Assembly: GCF_026672275.1 (NCBI RefSeq)
Contig: NZ_JANQCD010000019.1
Coordinates: forward strand, 33,915-97,914
DNA: 64,000 bases
Direction of reading: 5' to 3'
DNA from: Marinifilum sp. D737
GTDB lineage: Bacteria; Bacteroidota; Bacteroidia; Bacteroidales; Marinifilaceae
The notes under the pieces are model-generated. The model saw only the letters and a program-made list of their open reading frames with translations, searched no databases and had not been told where the DNA came from. The position numbers were made by a program, and so were the translations under genes. Shown piece after piece: positions 10,213-24,585 of the stretch (positions are counted from its first letter, which is position 1; each line of letters opens with the position of its first letter).

Positions 10213-10243
10213 AAGGAGCATCAGTTTTGATGCTCCTTTTTTT
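10213..10243 (+). terminator. rho-independent terminator, GGAGCATC stem
   Basis: Perfect 11-bp stem AAGGAGCATCA / TGATGCTCCTT with a GTTT loop and a run of T. The same stem recurs at 12195 and 14421. Confidence 0.88.
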
Positions 10244-10525
10244 ATTATCAAAAATTGGGTTTGATGTGTAATTTAGATTAGATCTTTATTGAATCTTAAT
10301 AGAAGGTAGAAGTTTATGAAAATAAATGCGATTTTATTTGAAGAAAAGTGAATGTTCCAGAAGCTTTTGGGATTGATTTACATTTGGATTTATATTGTAA
10401 ATGTGAAATCATCCAATTGTTAAAAAATGCAAATGGGATTGTTAAATAACTATTTCTTTCGTTAATTTATAAGGTGCTTACGTTTATGTTGGGTAAGTAT
10501 ATGTAATCAAATCACCAAAACAGAA
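10244..10525. other. gene-free gap, site of a lost M16 N-terminal half
   Basis: About 280 bp between the tricorn terminator and the M16 fragment. I see no coding segment resembling the N-terminal M16 domain; the frame of the downstream gene has a stop at 10463-10465. The T-rich stretch TAATTTAT (10463-10470) is at best a poor -7 box. This is probably the scar of a deletion. Confidence 0.5.
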
Positions 10526-12169
10526 ATGTTGAGCAGTATTGAAAAGCAATACAAAGATCGTAACAAGCAACATAACGATAGATTGGTAAGAGGTTACCAA
10601 AGACACTTTTTGGTAAATGAACCTGTTCCGGGAATAGAATTTGAATTCGAAGCAATTAAGAAGCTATTGCCAGGCATTTCGGCTGAAGAGGTAAATGCAT
10701 TTTCGAAGAAATGGATGACTCAGGAAAATGTAATCATCACATTTACAGCTCCTGAAAAAGAAAATGTTGAATTGCCAACAGAACAGCAACTTTTAGCTTT
10801 ACTTGAGAAGGTTAGAAATGCAGATTTAAAACCATATGTAGATAAAGTAATTACCGAACCTTTAATTTCAGAAATGCCAAAAGCAGGAGAGGTAAAGAAA
10901 GAGGCAGAACTTAATGGCTTTGATGCTACGGAATGGACTTTGGCCAATGGAGCAAAAGTAGTAGTGAAGAAGACTGATTTCAAAGAAAATGAAATTCGTT
11001 TGCAAGCATTCAGTAAAGGTGGAAATTCATTATACGGAGTGGAAGATTTAGCTTCAGCTGAGATGGCAGGTGGATTTATTGCTAATTTCGGTTTAGGTAA
11101 GTTTGATCAGACTAGCTTGCAAAAATTATTAACAGGAAAATCAGTTCGCGTTTCACCATACATTAGTGAGTTGTCTGAAGGATTTAGTGGAAATTCTTCT
11201 GTAAAGGATTTTGAAACCATGTTGCAATTGGTACACATGTATTTTGTTGCTCCACGTTTCGATAAAGAAGCATTTAGCGCATTAAAAGGTAGATATATGG
11301 CTTATGTAGCCAATATGGGTGCTGATGTTAACAAGGCTTTCAGAGATTCTGTTTCGGTAACAACAACCGATCACAATCCTAGAACAATCTTATTCAATAC
11401 AGATATGATTGCTAGTTTGAATCTTGAAACAATGAAGCGAGTGTATCAAGAAAGATTTGTGGATGCAAGCGATTTTACTTTTGTATTTGTAGGTAATATC
11501 GATGTTGAAAAAGCGAAACCATTGATCGAAACATATTTGGGAAGTATCAAGGATATCGATCGTGATGAAACTTGGAAAGATAATGGTGTAGACTATCCTA
11601 AAAAAGATACTTACAACCATTTTGCAAGAGAAATGGAAACTCCAAAAACAACCATTCATATCGACTTGCATGGAGATATCAAATATTCAAGAGAGAATAA
11701 ACTTATGATGAGCTTTGTGTCTAGTCTGTTGAATAAGAGATATCTTGAAGTGATTCGTGAAAAAGAAGGTGGATCATATGGTGTTGGAGTTAGAGGATAT
11801 GTATCTAAATTCCCACGTGAAGAGTACAACTTGGTAATTCGTTTTGATACCGACCCAGCTAAGTCTGACAAGTTGAAAGGTATTGTTTACGATGAGATTC
11901 AAGGCTTGTTTAAGAATGGAGTAAAAGAGGATGACTTGCTTGAAACGAAGAAAAACTTCATTAAAGAATACCAGGAAAATCTTCGTAAGAATGCATATTG
12001 GATTAATGCAATTAATCGTTACTATACTTATGGCGAAAGTGTTAAATCAATTGAAGATTATGAGAAAATGATCAATGCTATTACCAAAGAAAATGTAGAG
12101 AAATTTGCAAAGAAATACTTTGCCAAAACAGGAAAAGTAGAAGTGGTAATGTCTCCAAAAGAAGAATAA
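10526..12169 (+). CDS. M16 (insulinase/pitrilysin) peptidase, N-terminal half missing
   Basis: 547 residues corresponding to the second half of the roughly 930-950-residue two-unit M16 proteins of Bacteroidota. The opening residues ('MLSSIEKQYKDRNKQ', then a 'RHFLVNEPVPGIE' segment) normally lie inside the first unit. After a linker, the second M16 unit begins near residue 135 ('EWTLANGAKVVVKK') and runs to the end. The zinc-binding HxxEH motif and the distal Glu belong to the missing half, and no HxxEH is present here. There is no signal peptide either, although the family is exported. The fragment keeps an intact frame and a good terminator but should be catalytically dead. It is either a remnant gene or a partner subunit of a two-protein M16 enzyme, as in bacteria where active and inactive subunits are separate; the remnant is likelier because the opening residues belong to unit one. 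Confidence 0.85.
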   Translation: MLSSIEKQYKDRNKQHNDRLVRGYQRHFLVNEPVPGIEFEFEAIKKLLPGISAEEVNAFSKKWMTQENVIITFTAPEKENVELPTEQQLLALLEKVRNADLKPYVDKVITEPLISEMPKAGEVKKEAELNGFDATEWTLANGAKVVVKKTDFKENEIRLQAFSKGGNSLYGVEDLASAEMAGGFIANFGLGKFDQTSLQKLLTGKSVRVSPYISELSEGFSGNSSVKDFETMLQLVHMYFVAPRFDKEAFSALKGRYMAYVANMGADVNKAFRDSVSVTTTDHNPRTILFNTDMIASLNLETMKRVYQERFVDASDFTFVFVGNIDVEKAKPLIETYLGSIKDIDRDETWKDNGVDYPKKDTYNHFAREMETPKTTIHIDLHGDIKYSRENKLMMSFVSSLLNKRYLEVIREKEGGSYGVGVRGYVSKFPREEYNLVIRFDTDPAKSDKLKGIVYDEIQGLFKNGVKEDDLLETKKNFIKEYQENLRKNAYWINAINRYYTYGESVKSIEDYEKMINAITKENVEKFAKKYFAKTGKVEVVMSPKEE

Positions 12170-12194
12170 AGTAAGATTCATTAAGAAATAAAGG

Positions 12195-12225
12195 AAGGAG
12201 CATCCAGAGTGATGCTCCTTTTTTT
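12195..12225 (+). terminator. rho-independent terminator, GGAGCATC stem
   Basis: Perfect 10-bp stem AAGGAGCATC / GATGCTCCTT with a CAGAGT loop, followed by a T run, just after the M16 fragment. Confidence 0.88.
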
Positions 12226-12351
12226 ATCTGACAAAAATCAGCCAAAAACATGTGAAATATAGAATACAACTAAAAAGCAAAAAACAGCTAAGCATAATCA
12301 CTGTTAGGTGAAGAATTCTTACTATTTTAGATCAAATCAAAATCAATAATT

Positions 12352-12936
12352 ATGATACTACAAATTTCTGACTGGTGGAGTACCATGGATATGGTTGAAA
12401 AAATATTCTGGGGAATCTCCGTGCCATTCTCAGTTCTGTTTCTCATTCAAATGGTAATGACTTTTCTTGGAGGAGATGTGGACGATGTTGCAGCGGATGG
12501 AGATGCAGATGTTTCTGGAGATACAGGAATCGATTTTCAGTTTCTTACGCTGAAAAATCTGATTGCATTCTTTACCATTTTTGGATGGACAGGAATCATT
12601 TGTGTTCACATTGGATTTGGACCGTTCATATCTACTTTTATTGCTACAATTGCAGGTTTAATCATGATGGTAATCATGGCTTCCATCCTGTATTTTATGG
12701 GAAAACTAACCGAAGAAGGAACCTTAAATCTGAATAATGCAATTGGAAAGATTGGTAATGTATACCTTACCATTCCTGCTAACAGAAAAGGTATGGGAAA
12801 AGTACAGATTCAAGTACAAGGCCTACAAACTTTAGATGCCATTACCGATGCTGAGAAAGACATAAAAACCGGTGCTGTTGTTGAAGTGATAGAGATCCTT
12901 AACGATCAAATTCTTGTTGTATACCCAATAGGTTAA
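12352..12936 (+). CDS. NfeD-like membrane protein (YqiJ/YuaF type), flotillin partner
   Basis: 194 residues: an N-terminal transmembrane helix (about 17-38), an acidic segment (DVDDVAADGDADVSGD, about 41-57), two further hydrophobic segments (about 66-115), and a C-terminal OB-fold-like beta domain (about 125-190). This is the layout of the long NfeD/YqiJ/YuaF proteins that are co-encoded with flotillins and take part in membrane-domain organisation. The flotillin gene starts 41 bp downstream. Assignment rests on architecture plus neighbour. Confidence 0.82.
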   Translation: MILQISDWWSTMDMVEKIFWGISVPFSVLFLIQMVMTFLGGDVDDVAADGDADVSGDTGIDFQFLTLKNLIAFFTIFGWTGIICVHIGFGPFISTFIATIAGLIMMVIMASILYFMGKLTEEGTLNLNNAIGKIGNVYLTIPANRKGMGKVQIQVQGLQTLDAITDAEKDIKTGAVVEVIEILNDQILVVYPIG

Positions 12937-12977
12937 TCAATTAATAATCATTAAAATCAATTAAATAATAAAACATT

Positions 12978-14399
12978 ATGGGAGAATATATTGTTCTTTT
13001 GATTACTGCTGCAGTAATATTCATTTTCGTACTGATTGTATCCTTCTTTAAAAGGTACAAGCGTTGTCCATCCGACCGGGTTTTGGTTGTGTATGGTAAG
13101 GTAGGAAAAGGTGGTGGAGCCGAATCGCGCTCAGCCAAGTGTATTCATGGTGGTGCCGCATTTGTTTGGCCTATCATTCAAGATTATGCATTTCTTGATC
13201 TTACACCAATTTCAATTGAAATTAACTTAACCAATGCCTTAAGTAAGCAGAATATTCGTGTTGACGTGCCTTCTCGATTTACAGTTGGGGTTTCAACCGA
13301 AGCAGGTGTAATGACCAATGCTGCTGAGCGTCTTCTGGGATTATCGCAAGCAGATGTTAGCAATTTGGCAAAGGATATCATCTTTGGTCAGTTGCGTTTG
13401 GTAGTTGCTACCATGGATATCGAGGAGATCAACAGCAACCGTGATAAGTTCCTTGCTGCTGTATCTTCAAATGTTGAGGCGGAATTGAAAAAGATCGGTT
13501 TGAAACTGATCAACGTGAACGTTACGGATATTAACGACGAATCGGGTTATATCGATGCATTGGGTAAGGAAGCTGCTGCAAAAGCAATAAATGATGCGAA
13601 GAAGAGTGTTGCTGAGAAGAATCGTGATGGTTCTATTGGTGAGGCAAACGCATTACAGGAGCAACGTGTTCAGGTGGCTGCGGCAGATGCAACAGCAGTT
13701 GAAGGGGAGAATACAGCAAAGATTACCGTTGCAAATTCTGATGCTGACAGACGTGAAAAAGAAGCGGAAGCAGAACGTTTGGCTACGGCTGCAGAGAAAG
13801 TTGCTACGGCACGTGCATTAGAGGAAGCATATTCGGCAGAGCAGAAAGCGGAAGCTGCTCGTGCGGTTCGTGATAAAGCATCGCAGACTGCAGATATCGT
13901 TGTGCCTGCACAAATTGATAAGGAGAAGATTGAGATTGCAGCAGAAGCGATTGCAGAGCAAACCCGTCGTCATGCGAAAGGGGAGGCCGATGCGATTTAC
14001 ATGAAGATGGAAGCAGAAGCGAAAGGTATTTATGAGATTTTGAGTAAGCAAGCCGAAGGTTTCGATAAGATTGTAAATGCTGCTGGTAGCGATGCTAAAG
14101 ATGCTGTAATGTTAATGATTGCTGATAAGTTGCCAGAATTGGTTTCTACTCAGGTTGAAGCCATCAAGAACATCAAGATTGATAAGGTTACTGTTTGGGA
14201 AAATGGCAATGGCAAGGATGGTAAAACATCTACTGCTAACTTTATGCAAGGCATGATGGGATCGATTCCTCCAATGGAAGAGTTATTCAAAATGGCCGGA
14301 ATGGAGTTACCAACTTATCTTGGCAAAAAAGTAGAAGAAAATAATGAGACTGTAGACTTTGAAGATGTTTCTGAACAAGAAAACAAAGAAGAGGAATAA
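12978..14399 (+). CDS. Flotillin family protein (FloT/YuaG/YqiK-like)
   Basis: 473 residues with an N-terminal membrane segment (about 4-24), an SPFH/band-7 domain (about 30-190, containing 'DKFLAAVSSNVEAELKKIGL'), and a long Ala/Glu-rich coiled coil (about 195-380, with repeated 'EAEA' and 'AEAAR' patterns). Flotillins oligomerise under the cytoplasmic membrane and form ordered lipid domains. The partner is the NfeD-like protein encoded immediately upstream, and the pair forms a two-gene operon closed by the terminator at 14421. The C-terminal tail is acidic ('DFEDVSEQENKEEE'). Confidence 0.93.
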   Translation: MGEYIVLLITAAVIFIFVLIVSFFKRYKRCPSDRVLVVYGKVGKGGGAESRSAKCIHGGAAFVWPIIQDYAFLDLTPISIEINLTNALSKQNIRVDVPSRFTVGVSTEAGVMTNAAERLLGLSQADVSNLAKDIIFGQLRLVVATMDIEEINSNRDKFLAAVSSNVEAELKKIGLKLINVNVTDINDESGYIDALGKEAAAKAINDAKKSVAEKNRDGSIGEANALQEQRVQVAAADATAVEGENTAKITVANSDADRREKEAEAERLATAAEKVATARALEEAYSAEQKAEAARAVRDKASQTADIVVPAQIDKEKIEIAAEAIAEQTRRHAKGEADAIYMKMEAEAKGIYEILSKQAEGFDKIVNAAGSDAKDAVMLMIADKLPELVSTQVEAIKNIKIDKVTVWENGNGKDGKTSTANFMQGMMGSIPPMEELFKMAGMELPTYLGKKVEENNETVDFEDVSEQENKEEE

Positions 14400-14420
14400 G
14401 CAGTTGATCGGATAGAAGTG

Positions 14421-14456
14421 AAAAGGAGCATCGTTTGATGCTCCTTTTGTTTTTTC
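14421..14456 (+). terminator. rho-independent terminator, GGAGCATC stem
   Basis: Perfect 12-bp stem AAAAGGAGCATC / GATGCTCCTTTT with a GTTT loop, then GTTTTTTC. This is the third terminator in a row with the same core stem. Confidence 0.88.
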
Positions 14457-14491
14457 AATTTCCCAACTAGAGTTGGAACAGAGGGAATTGT

Positions 14492-14989
14492 TTATTTGTT
14501 TATCTCCATCTTGTTTGATTTTAGATTACCTTGATCATTTGGGATTTCAGTTGGAATAAAAAATAGGAATAAACCAATACCTCCAATAATTAAGATTCTT
14601 GTCATCATCTGTCGAACGAATATATCCTTTGTATTGTGATACTCAATAAAGGATAGTAAACAGCTAAGAAAACAAGCTGACAACCCAATGTAAAATAAGG
14701 TTGTTGCATAAGGATAATACATTAATTTAAAAAGTATTGAAATCAGTAGAATTGGTAAACCCATTCCACAGATTTTAACTGCAATTGAATTATTAACCTC
14801 TTCCTTTATAAATACTTTTCTAATTCGATAGGCAATTGGATCATTACTGCTTAAATAATACAAGAAATAATAAATAGCCAATAAATTGAGACTTATAGTT
14901 AGAATTATACCAGAATAATGTAGTCCAAATTGTTTTAAAAGTAATGCAACAATTGTAGCAATAATGGCAATTAGTTCTATTTTTTTCAT
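14492..14989 (-). CDS. Small integral membrane protein, function unknown
   Basis: 165 residues with roughly five hydrophobic segments (about 5-22, 26-46, 72-92, 94-112, 127-146) and a Lys-rich C-terminus. I do not recognise the family. The start lies 8 bp after the stop of the upstream DUF4328 gene, so the two form an operon. The hydrophobic pattern 'MKKIELIAIIATIVALLLK' at the N-terminus is a membrane segment rather than a cleavable signal. Confidence 0.72.
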   Translation of the reverse strand: MKKIELIAIIATIVALLLKQFGLHYSGIILTISLNLLAIYYFLYYLSSNDPIAYRIRKVFIKEEVNNSIAVKICGMGLPILLISILFKLMYYPYATTLFYIGLSACFLSCLLSFIEYHNTKDIFVRQMMTRILIIGGIGLFLFFIPTEIPNDQGNLKSNKMEINK

Positions 14990-14997
14990 TTGGGATT

Positions 14998-15831
14998 TTA
15001 AGAATTATGTGATTTAATTTCGGCTTCAAGTGTTGTTAGTTTTTCCTCAATAAAGGAGTAATCTTTTATTAATTTAAAGGTTACAATTGCTGCAGGAACA
15101 AAGAAGAATCCTAATATTATTTCGGCCATCGAGTAATCAATTAAACCCTGTAATGTTTCTTCGTCATCAAAGAATTTAGATACGATATTGGTGATAAAGT
15201 TGGCAAGAATCCAAAGTGTCCACCAAATCGTGATTAAGCTTGTCATATTAATAAATGAATAATCTTCCGAGAACTCAATTAGTTTCTTTTTAGAATCTTC
15301 ATACATCTCCTTCATAATTTTATAAGGAATAAAAAGACTGGCAATAGGAACAATCCATCCCCAAATGGCCCAACTTTTTTGATAAGAAGGATGTTTAAAT
15401 CTGGTATGATAATTCTTGTATCCTCTATAAAACCAAATGGCAAATAGTATCGCAGATGTGATAAAGGCTAAATAATGAATTACCATGATTAAGCTATGTC
15501 TTAAATCATTATCTTCTGCCATTTGAGTTGTTACTGTTTCACCATTTAGAGCTGATGTTAATAAGTTATACTGCATGTAATGCGATAACATGCCCAGTAA
15601 TTGAGTTGAAAGAACCAGCCACATGATCCACATGACAGCATTCGCCAATTTTTTGTTAGGAAGAATGTACTTGCTAATTTCAACTTCCTTTTTTATAATT
15701 TTTTCATCTTGAATAAAATCGGGACAGATGTCTTCAAAAGAAGGTTTCGCTTCAGTTAATGAGCATAGAATACCCTGCTGTGAATCAAATTTACGATTGC
15801 TACATGATTTACAGGTTTCAATTTGTTTCAT
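14998..15831 (-). CDS. DUF4328-type membrane protein with N-terminal Cys cluster
   Basis: 277 residues. The N-terminus carries four cysteines in a CxxC...C...C arrangement (Cys 8, 11, 22, 36; 'CKSCSNRKFDSQQG'), a small putative metal-binding module common at the start of Bacteroidota membrane proteins. About five membrane segments follow. The region 'WAIWGWIVPIASLFIPYKIMKEM' (in part) is the DUF4328 hallmark. Function unknown. It is the first gene of a two-gene minus-strand operon. Confidence 0.8.
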   Translation of the reverse strand: MKQIETCKSCSNRKFDSQQGILCSLTEAKPSFEDICPDFIQDEKIIKKEVEISKYILPNKKLANAVMWIMWLVLSTQLLGMLSHYMQYNLLTSALNGETVTTQMAEDNDLRHSLIMVIHYLAFITSAILFAIWFYRGYKNYHTRFKHPSYQKSWAIWGWIVPIASLFIPYKIMKEMYEDSKKKLIEFSEDYSFINMTSLITIWWTLWILANFITNIVSKFFDDEETLQGLIDYSMAEIILGFFFVPAAIVTFKLIKDYSFIEEKLTTLEAEIKSHNS

Positions 15832-15915
15832 AGAAATTTTTATTAGGTTTTATATGGTGAAAGTAGCAATAATCATAAATCAAAGCAATAAATAAAAAAT
15901 GCAAATGTTGAATAC

Positions 15916-15953
15916 AAAAACACCTCAACCTCCCATAGGAAGTCAAGGTGTTC
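15916..15953 (-). terminator. terminator of the GH63 gene
   Basis: Read on the minus strand, AACACCTTGACTTCC and GGAGGTTGAGGTGTT pair imperfectly and are followed by TTTTTG. It lies about 65 bp beyond the GH63 stop codon. Confidence 0.65.
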
Positions 15954-16017
15954 AACTATTAACTAATGAAAAACTAGATGTGCTCAAAAAATGAGCGGTG
16001 TTTGTTGTTGTTGAATT

Positions 16018-18250
<2,233 letters not shown>

Positions 18251-18255
18251 GTTAT

Positions 18256-21447
<3,192 letters not shown>

Positions 21448-21548
21448 TTAGTTTAAATGTTCTTGTTTGTGTTTTTGGTTGAAAAGAGAGTCCGGCAAAC
21501 AATCACCACAACCCTGCCGGATTTCTCTTTTCTTCCTGTTTGGATCAG

Positions 21549-23177
21549 TTACGATCCATGTTTGTTGTTTGTGTATTTGGTAATTAATGTATTCCTGATT
21601 TCATTGTATACATCCAACACTTTTTGCATGTTTTCATGACACTTTTCAGTCAGGAATTCCTTCGCCTTTTTAGGGCTTTTATCGTATAGTTTCTGTGCTT
21701 GTTTGTCGTTTTCTTCAATCTGATTGAAAAAATCAGCCTGCAAAGGCTCTCTCATTGTAAACAGATCTTCAACCGCATCCTGCCATCTTAAATAAAGCAG
21801 GTTGTCTACAAAATCGATTGCCCATCGTGCCGATCTTGGATCATATTGATTTGGATCATAAATTTTGTAAGATTCGTGAATCTCTTGTGTTCCGCAGTAG
21901 ATTGGCACATAAGGTGAAGTGTACTGGTTATCCTGAAATACCCAGTAAATTCCACCAATTGGATCTGGCAACCAGGATCTCAACTGACAAATCATACCAT
22001 AATTTCCTTTCGATACATTTCTGCGATTGGTAATATCCAACAGTTCACGCATTGCCTTGGTTGGGAAAGGTGTTGTTAATGGACTTTTAACCAACTTGCC
22101 ATCTTTGCTTGGAACATACCAATCAGGATCTGAGGTTTTATCGTAAATGGTTCCCTCAAATGTTGAACGTTGAAATTCCATGATATCCTGAACAGAAATC
22201 TTTTTCTCCGGTTTAACCGAGAAAGGATACATGGAAATGTCTTCTACATATTGGTGGTAAGCATCTTGCCCTTTAAAAGGATCGCTTAACTTTCTGTTTG
22301 GCCATTCTTTATAATTTGGAGCATATTTAGAGTAGAACAACCAAAATCTTCCGCTCGACCATTCACGAAGGGTAGGGCTGTATGCCTCTTGCCAAATAAA
22401 TGGTTTGCCCGATTTTGGATTGTACCAATCATGATCGATAGCAACTTGCTTGTAATTTTTTGAAGCCATGAACCATTCAGGTTTGCTCAAATCGATCTCT
22501 TTAATGATACTCCAGTTAGGAACAATGGCAATGTGATCATCCGGAACTCTTTGCGCAGCCCAAATTGCTCCTGATTTTCCTGAGTTTGGTTCCCAATCTT
22601 TACCTACAGCCACAATTTCGAGTACCCAAACTTCATTCGGGTCTGCTATGCATAATGCTTCTGATTCAGGTCCACATGACGGCAAGAATCCATATTCCTC
22701 CATTAGTGAAGTGATTAGTTTGATGGCTTCACGTGCAGTTTTACATCTTTGCAGGGCAAAAATCTGAGCTTGCTCAACAGTCATGATTTGTTTCCCGGAT
22801 TCTCTGTCGACCTGCAACTCTTTCTTCTGACTCAAAGTACTTTCTGCAATAGCCAGTTGAAACTCATTCATATGAGAGTAAGCAGAATGAAAGTAAGTAT
22901 AGGTTTGTCGAACTTGTGGGATATAGCCTAGTATTTCACCATATTCTTCCAATCCACCGTTGATTTCCTGTAGTCCATAATAAACAGGAGTTTTTGATCC
23001 TGCAGGAAACTTACGACCATGAACCACTCTAATTCTGGTATCATTCCCACCATAGGTGTGAGATGTAATTACAGAACCATCAACTGTAGCTTTTTTACCC
23101 GCTACAATATCGGTGCAAGCATGACTCTTTGGTAAAGTCAGGCAAGCTAAGATTGTAAGCAAAACTAGTTTTTTCAT
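21549..23177 (-). CDS. C69 family dipeptidase
   Basis: 542 residues, peptidase family C69 (PepD/U34 type Ntn hydrolase). A signal-like leader ends at 'KSHA' and is followed by Cys 21 in 'CTDIVAGKKAT'. In this family the exposed N-terminal Cys is the nucleophile, so processing must occur after residue 20. Conserved Ntn blocks include 'DGSVITSHT', 'EVWVLEIVA' and 'AQRVPDDHIAIVPN'. It probably cleaves dipeptides, finishing the work of the neighbouring S37, S9 and M24 peptidases. It lies 100 bp downstream of the S37 gene on the same strand with a hairpin between. Confidence 0.9.
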   Translation of the reverse strand: MKKLVLLTILACLTLPKSHACTDIVAGKKATVDGSVITSHTYGGNDTRIRVVHGRKFPAGSKTPVYYGLQEINGGLEEYGEILGYIPQVRQTYTYFHSAYSHMNEFQLAIAESTLSQKKELQVDRESGKQIMTVEQAQIFALQRCKTAREAIKLITSLMEEYGFLPSCGPESEALCIADPNEVWVLEIVAVGKDWEPNSGKSGAIWAAQRVPDDHIAIVPNWSIIKEIDLSKPEWFMASKNYKQVAIDHDWYNPKSGKPFIWQEAYSPTLREWSSGRFWLFYSKYAPNYKEWPNRKLSDPFKGQDAYHQYVEDISMYPFSVKPEKKISVQDIMEFQRSTFEGTIYDKTSDPDWYVPSKDGKLVKSPLTTPFPTKAMRELLDITNRRNVSKGNYGMICQLRSWLPDPIGGIYWVFQDNQYTSPYVPIYCGTQEIHESYKIYDPNQYDPRSARWAIDFVDNLLYLRWQDAVEDLFTMREPLQADFFNQIEENDKQAQKLYDKSPKKAKEFLTEKCHENMQKVLDVYNEIRNTLITKYTNNKHGS

Positions 23178-23223
23178 GATTTTATATTTTTACCTTAACC
23201 AATAATTATTGCAAAATTTTAAG

Positions 23224-23264
23224 GTCATCCCTCTCTTCAAGGAGAGGGACCGAGGGTGAGGTGT
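23224..23264. repeat. CCCTCTC...GAGAGGG hairpin, dispersed-repeat type
   Basis: CCCTCTCTTCAAGGAGAGGG forms a 7-bp hairpin and is followed by ACCGAGGGTGAGGTG. This composition (CCCTCTCC-loop-GGAGAGGG then GGGTGAGG) is a pattern I recognise as a dispersed intergenic repeat in many bacteria. It sits between the S37 and C69 genes and has no U-tract, so it is not a standard terminator. Confidence 0.5.
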
Positions 23265-23277
23265 TAATTATTCATTA

Positions 23278-24570
23278 TTAATTCTCGATTGGCATTTCCA
23301 ACCACTCTTCCAGGGTTTTGATAATTTCAGTTTTCATCTCAGCAGGGAAATTACGGATTCGGGTTCCATGAGATCCTTCGGGGTTTACAAACTTTTTACA
23401 TTTTGTGTTGTCTTTTAGATCAACTGCCGTAGCCGACCATGTATCCCATTCGCCATAAATGAAGAGCATTTTTTCAGCATCAGTTTGTAACCATTTGTTC
23501 ACTTGAATCATAGATTCAGGATTGAATTTTCTGATCGGTTCATTGGGAAACACATGATCGAAAGTTAAGTCCTTCTCATAGCTAATGTATGGCTTAAATG
23601 GAGCTACTTCATAACTGTACATTCCAATTTCAGTAAGTGCCTGGTGGTAGAAAGCCAAACTTGGTTTCAAGCTGATCTCATCGAAGAAATCCATGCCTGA
23701 AACACGAATCAAATGCTTAAATAAATCCTGAGCTTTTGCATCAGGAGATGGAATATCTTCACACTTCGTACCTCCCCATTGCCAGAAAGCAAAAGAGTAT
23801 TCCAAAATGGAAAGATCAAGAGCCTTTTCCAATCCCATCGAAAATGAATATTCTTTCTCTTCAGCATGAGTTTTTGCCAAAGGAAGAAGCTCTTTTTTGT
23901 TTTTAAAACAAGCCAATTGGAACTGATAAATCTTATCTCTGCATTCCTTGCTGCCAACTGTTGCCAGGTGTTTGTGTATTCTTTTGTCTTCTCTTGCTAA
24001 ATTCTGAGGAGCTACATAAGGAACACTTACATCAACATCATTTGGGTAGAAAAAGCGGTGGTAAATGGTTGTTTGTCCACCTTTACTAATACCCGTAGTA
24101 ATCCATTTGTTCTTGTAAATTTTCTTTAATGCTTGTATTACTTTGTGTTGATCTGTTGCAGCTTGTTTGATATTTAAATATTTCCAATCCAAACTATCTG
24201 GCATTGAGTTTTTAAAATATCTATGCTCAATGGTCAATTGGTTGGCATTCAAAAGTTTGCTCAGTTCACCAGCTTTTTCTGTCCAGATGTTATAACCCTG
24301 TATCTCTACAACCATTGGTTTCTCAATGGCATGATGCCCCAATAGCACTCTTTGTTTAAATGTTCCGGCTTCAGGATTCTCATGATCTAAAGCTTGAGTG
24401 AAATACAATTCATAGTATTCGGCATATGTTGTATCGCCGGTAATTTTTTGAACTGTTACATTCGGAATTTGATTTAGTTTCTCTTCCAGTGTTAAAGGTT
24501 GAGTACAAGCAGCAAGTCCAATGCTTAGTACAAAAAGAAGAGAGAAAATTTTAGTTCTTAGTTTGTTCAT
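23278..24570 (-). CDS. S37 family (PS-10) tripeptidyl aminopeptidase, lipoprotein
   Basis: 430 residues with a lipoprotein signal (lipobox LAAC, Cys about 22). It is a member of peptidase family S37, typified by the prolyl-specific tripeptidyl aminopeptidase PS-10 of Streptomyces. The alpha/beta-hydrolase nucleophile Ser is in 'TTGISKGGQT' (GxSxGG), the Asp is probably in 'IYGEWDTWSA', and the His in 'EGSHGTRI'. A typical upstream block is 'LTIEHRYFKNSMP'. The start is 15 bp after the stop of the proline-racemase-family gene, so it belongs to that operon. It removes tripeptides in the periplasm. Confidence 0.85.
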   Translation of the reverse strand: MNKLRTKIFSLLFVLSIGLAACTQPLTLEEKLNQIPNVTVQKITGDTTYAEYYELYFTQALDHENPEAGTFKQRVLLGHHAIEKPMVVEIQGYNIWTEKAGELSKLLNANQLTIEHRYFKNSMPDSLDWKYLNIKQAATDQHKVIQALKKIYKNKWITTGISKGGQTTIYHRFFYPNDVDVSVPYVAPQNLAREDKRIHKHLATVGSKECRDKIYQFQLACFKNKKELLPLAKTHAEEKEYSFSMGLEKALDLSILEYSFAFWQWGGTKCEDIPSPDAKAQDLFKHLIRVSGMDFFDEISLKPSLAFYHQALTEIGMYSYEVAPFKPYISYEKDLTFDHVFPNEPIRKFNPESMIQVNKWLQTDAEKMLFIYGEWDTWSATAVDLKDNTKCKKFVNPEGSHGTRIRNFPAEMKTEIIKTLEEWLEMPIEN

Positions 24571-24585
24571 GATTAGGTTTTGTTT

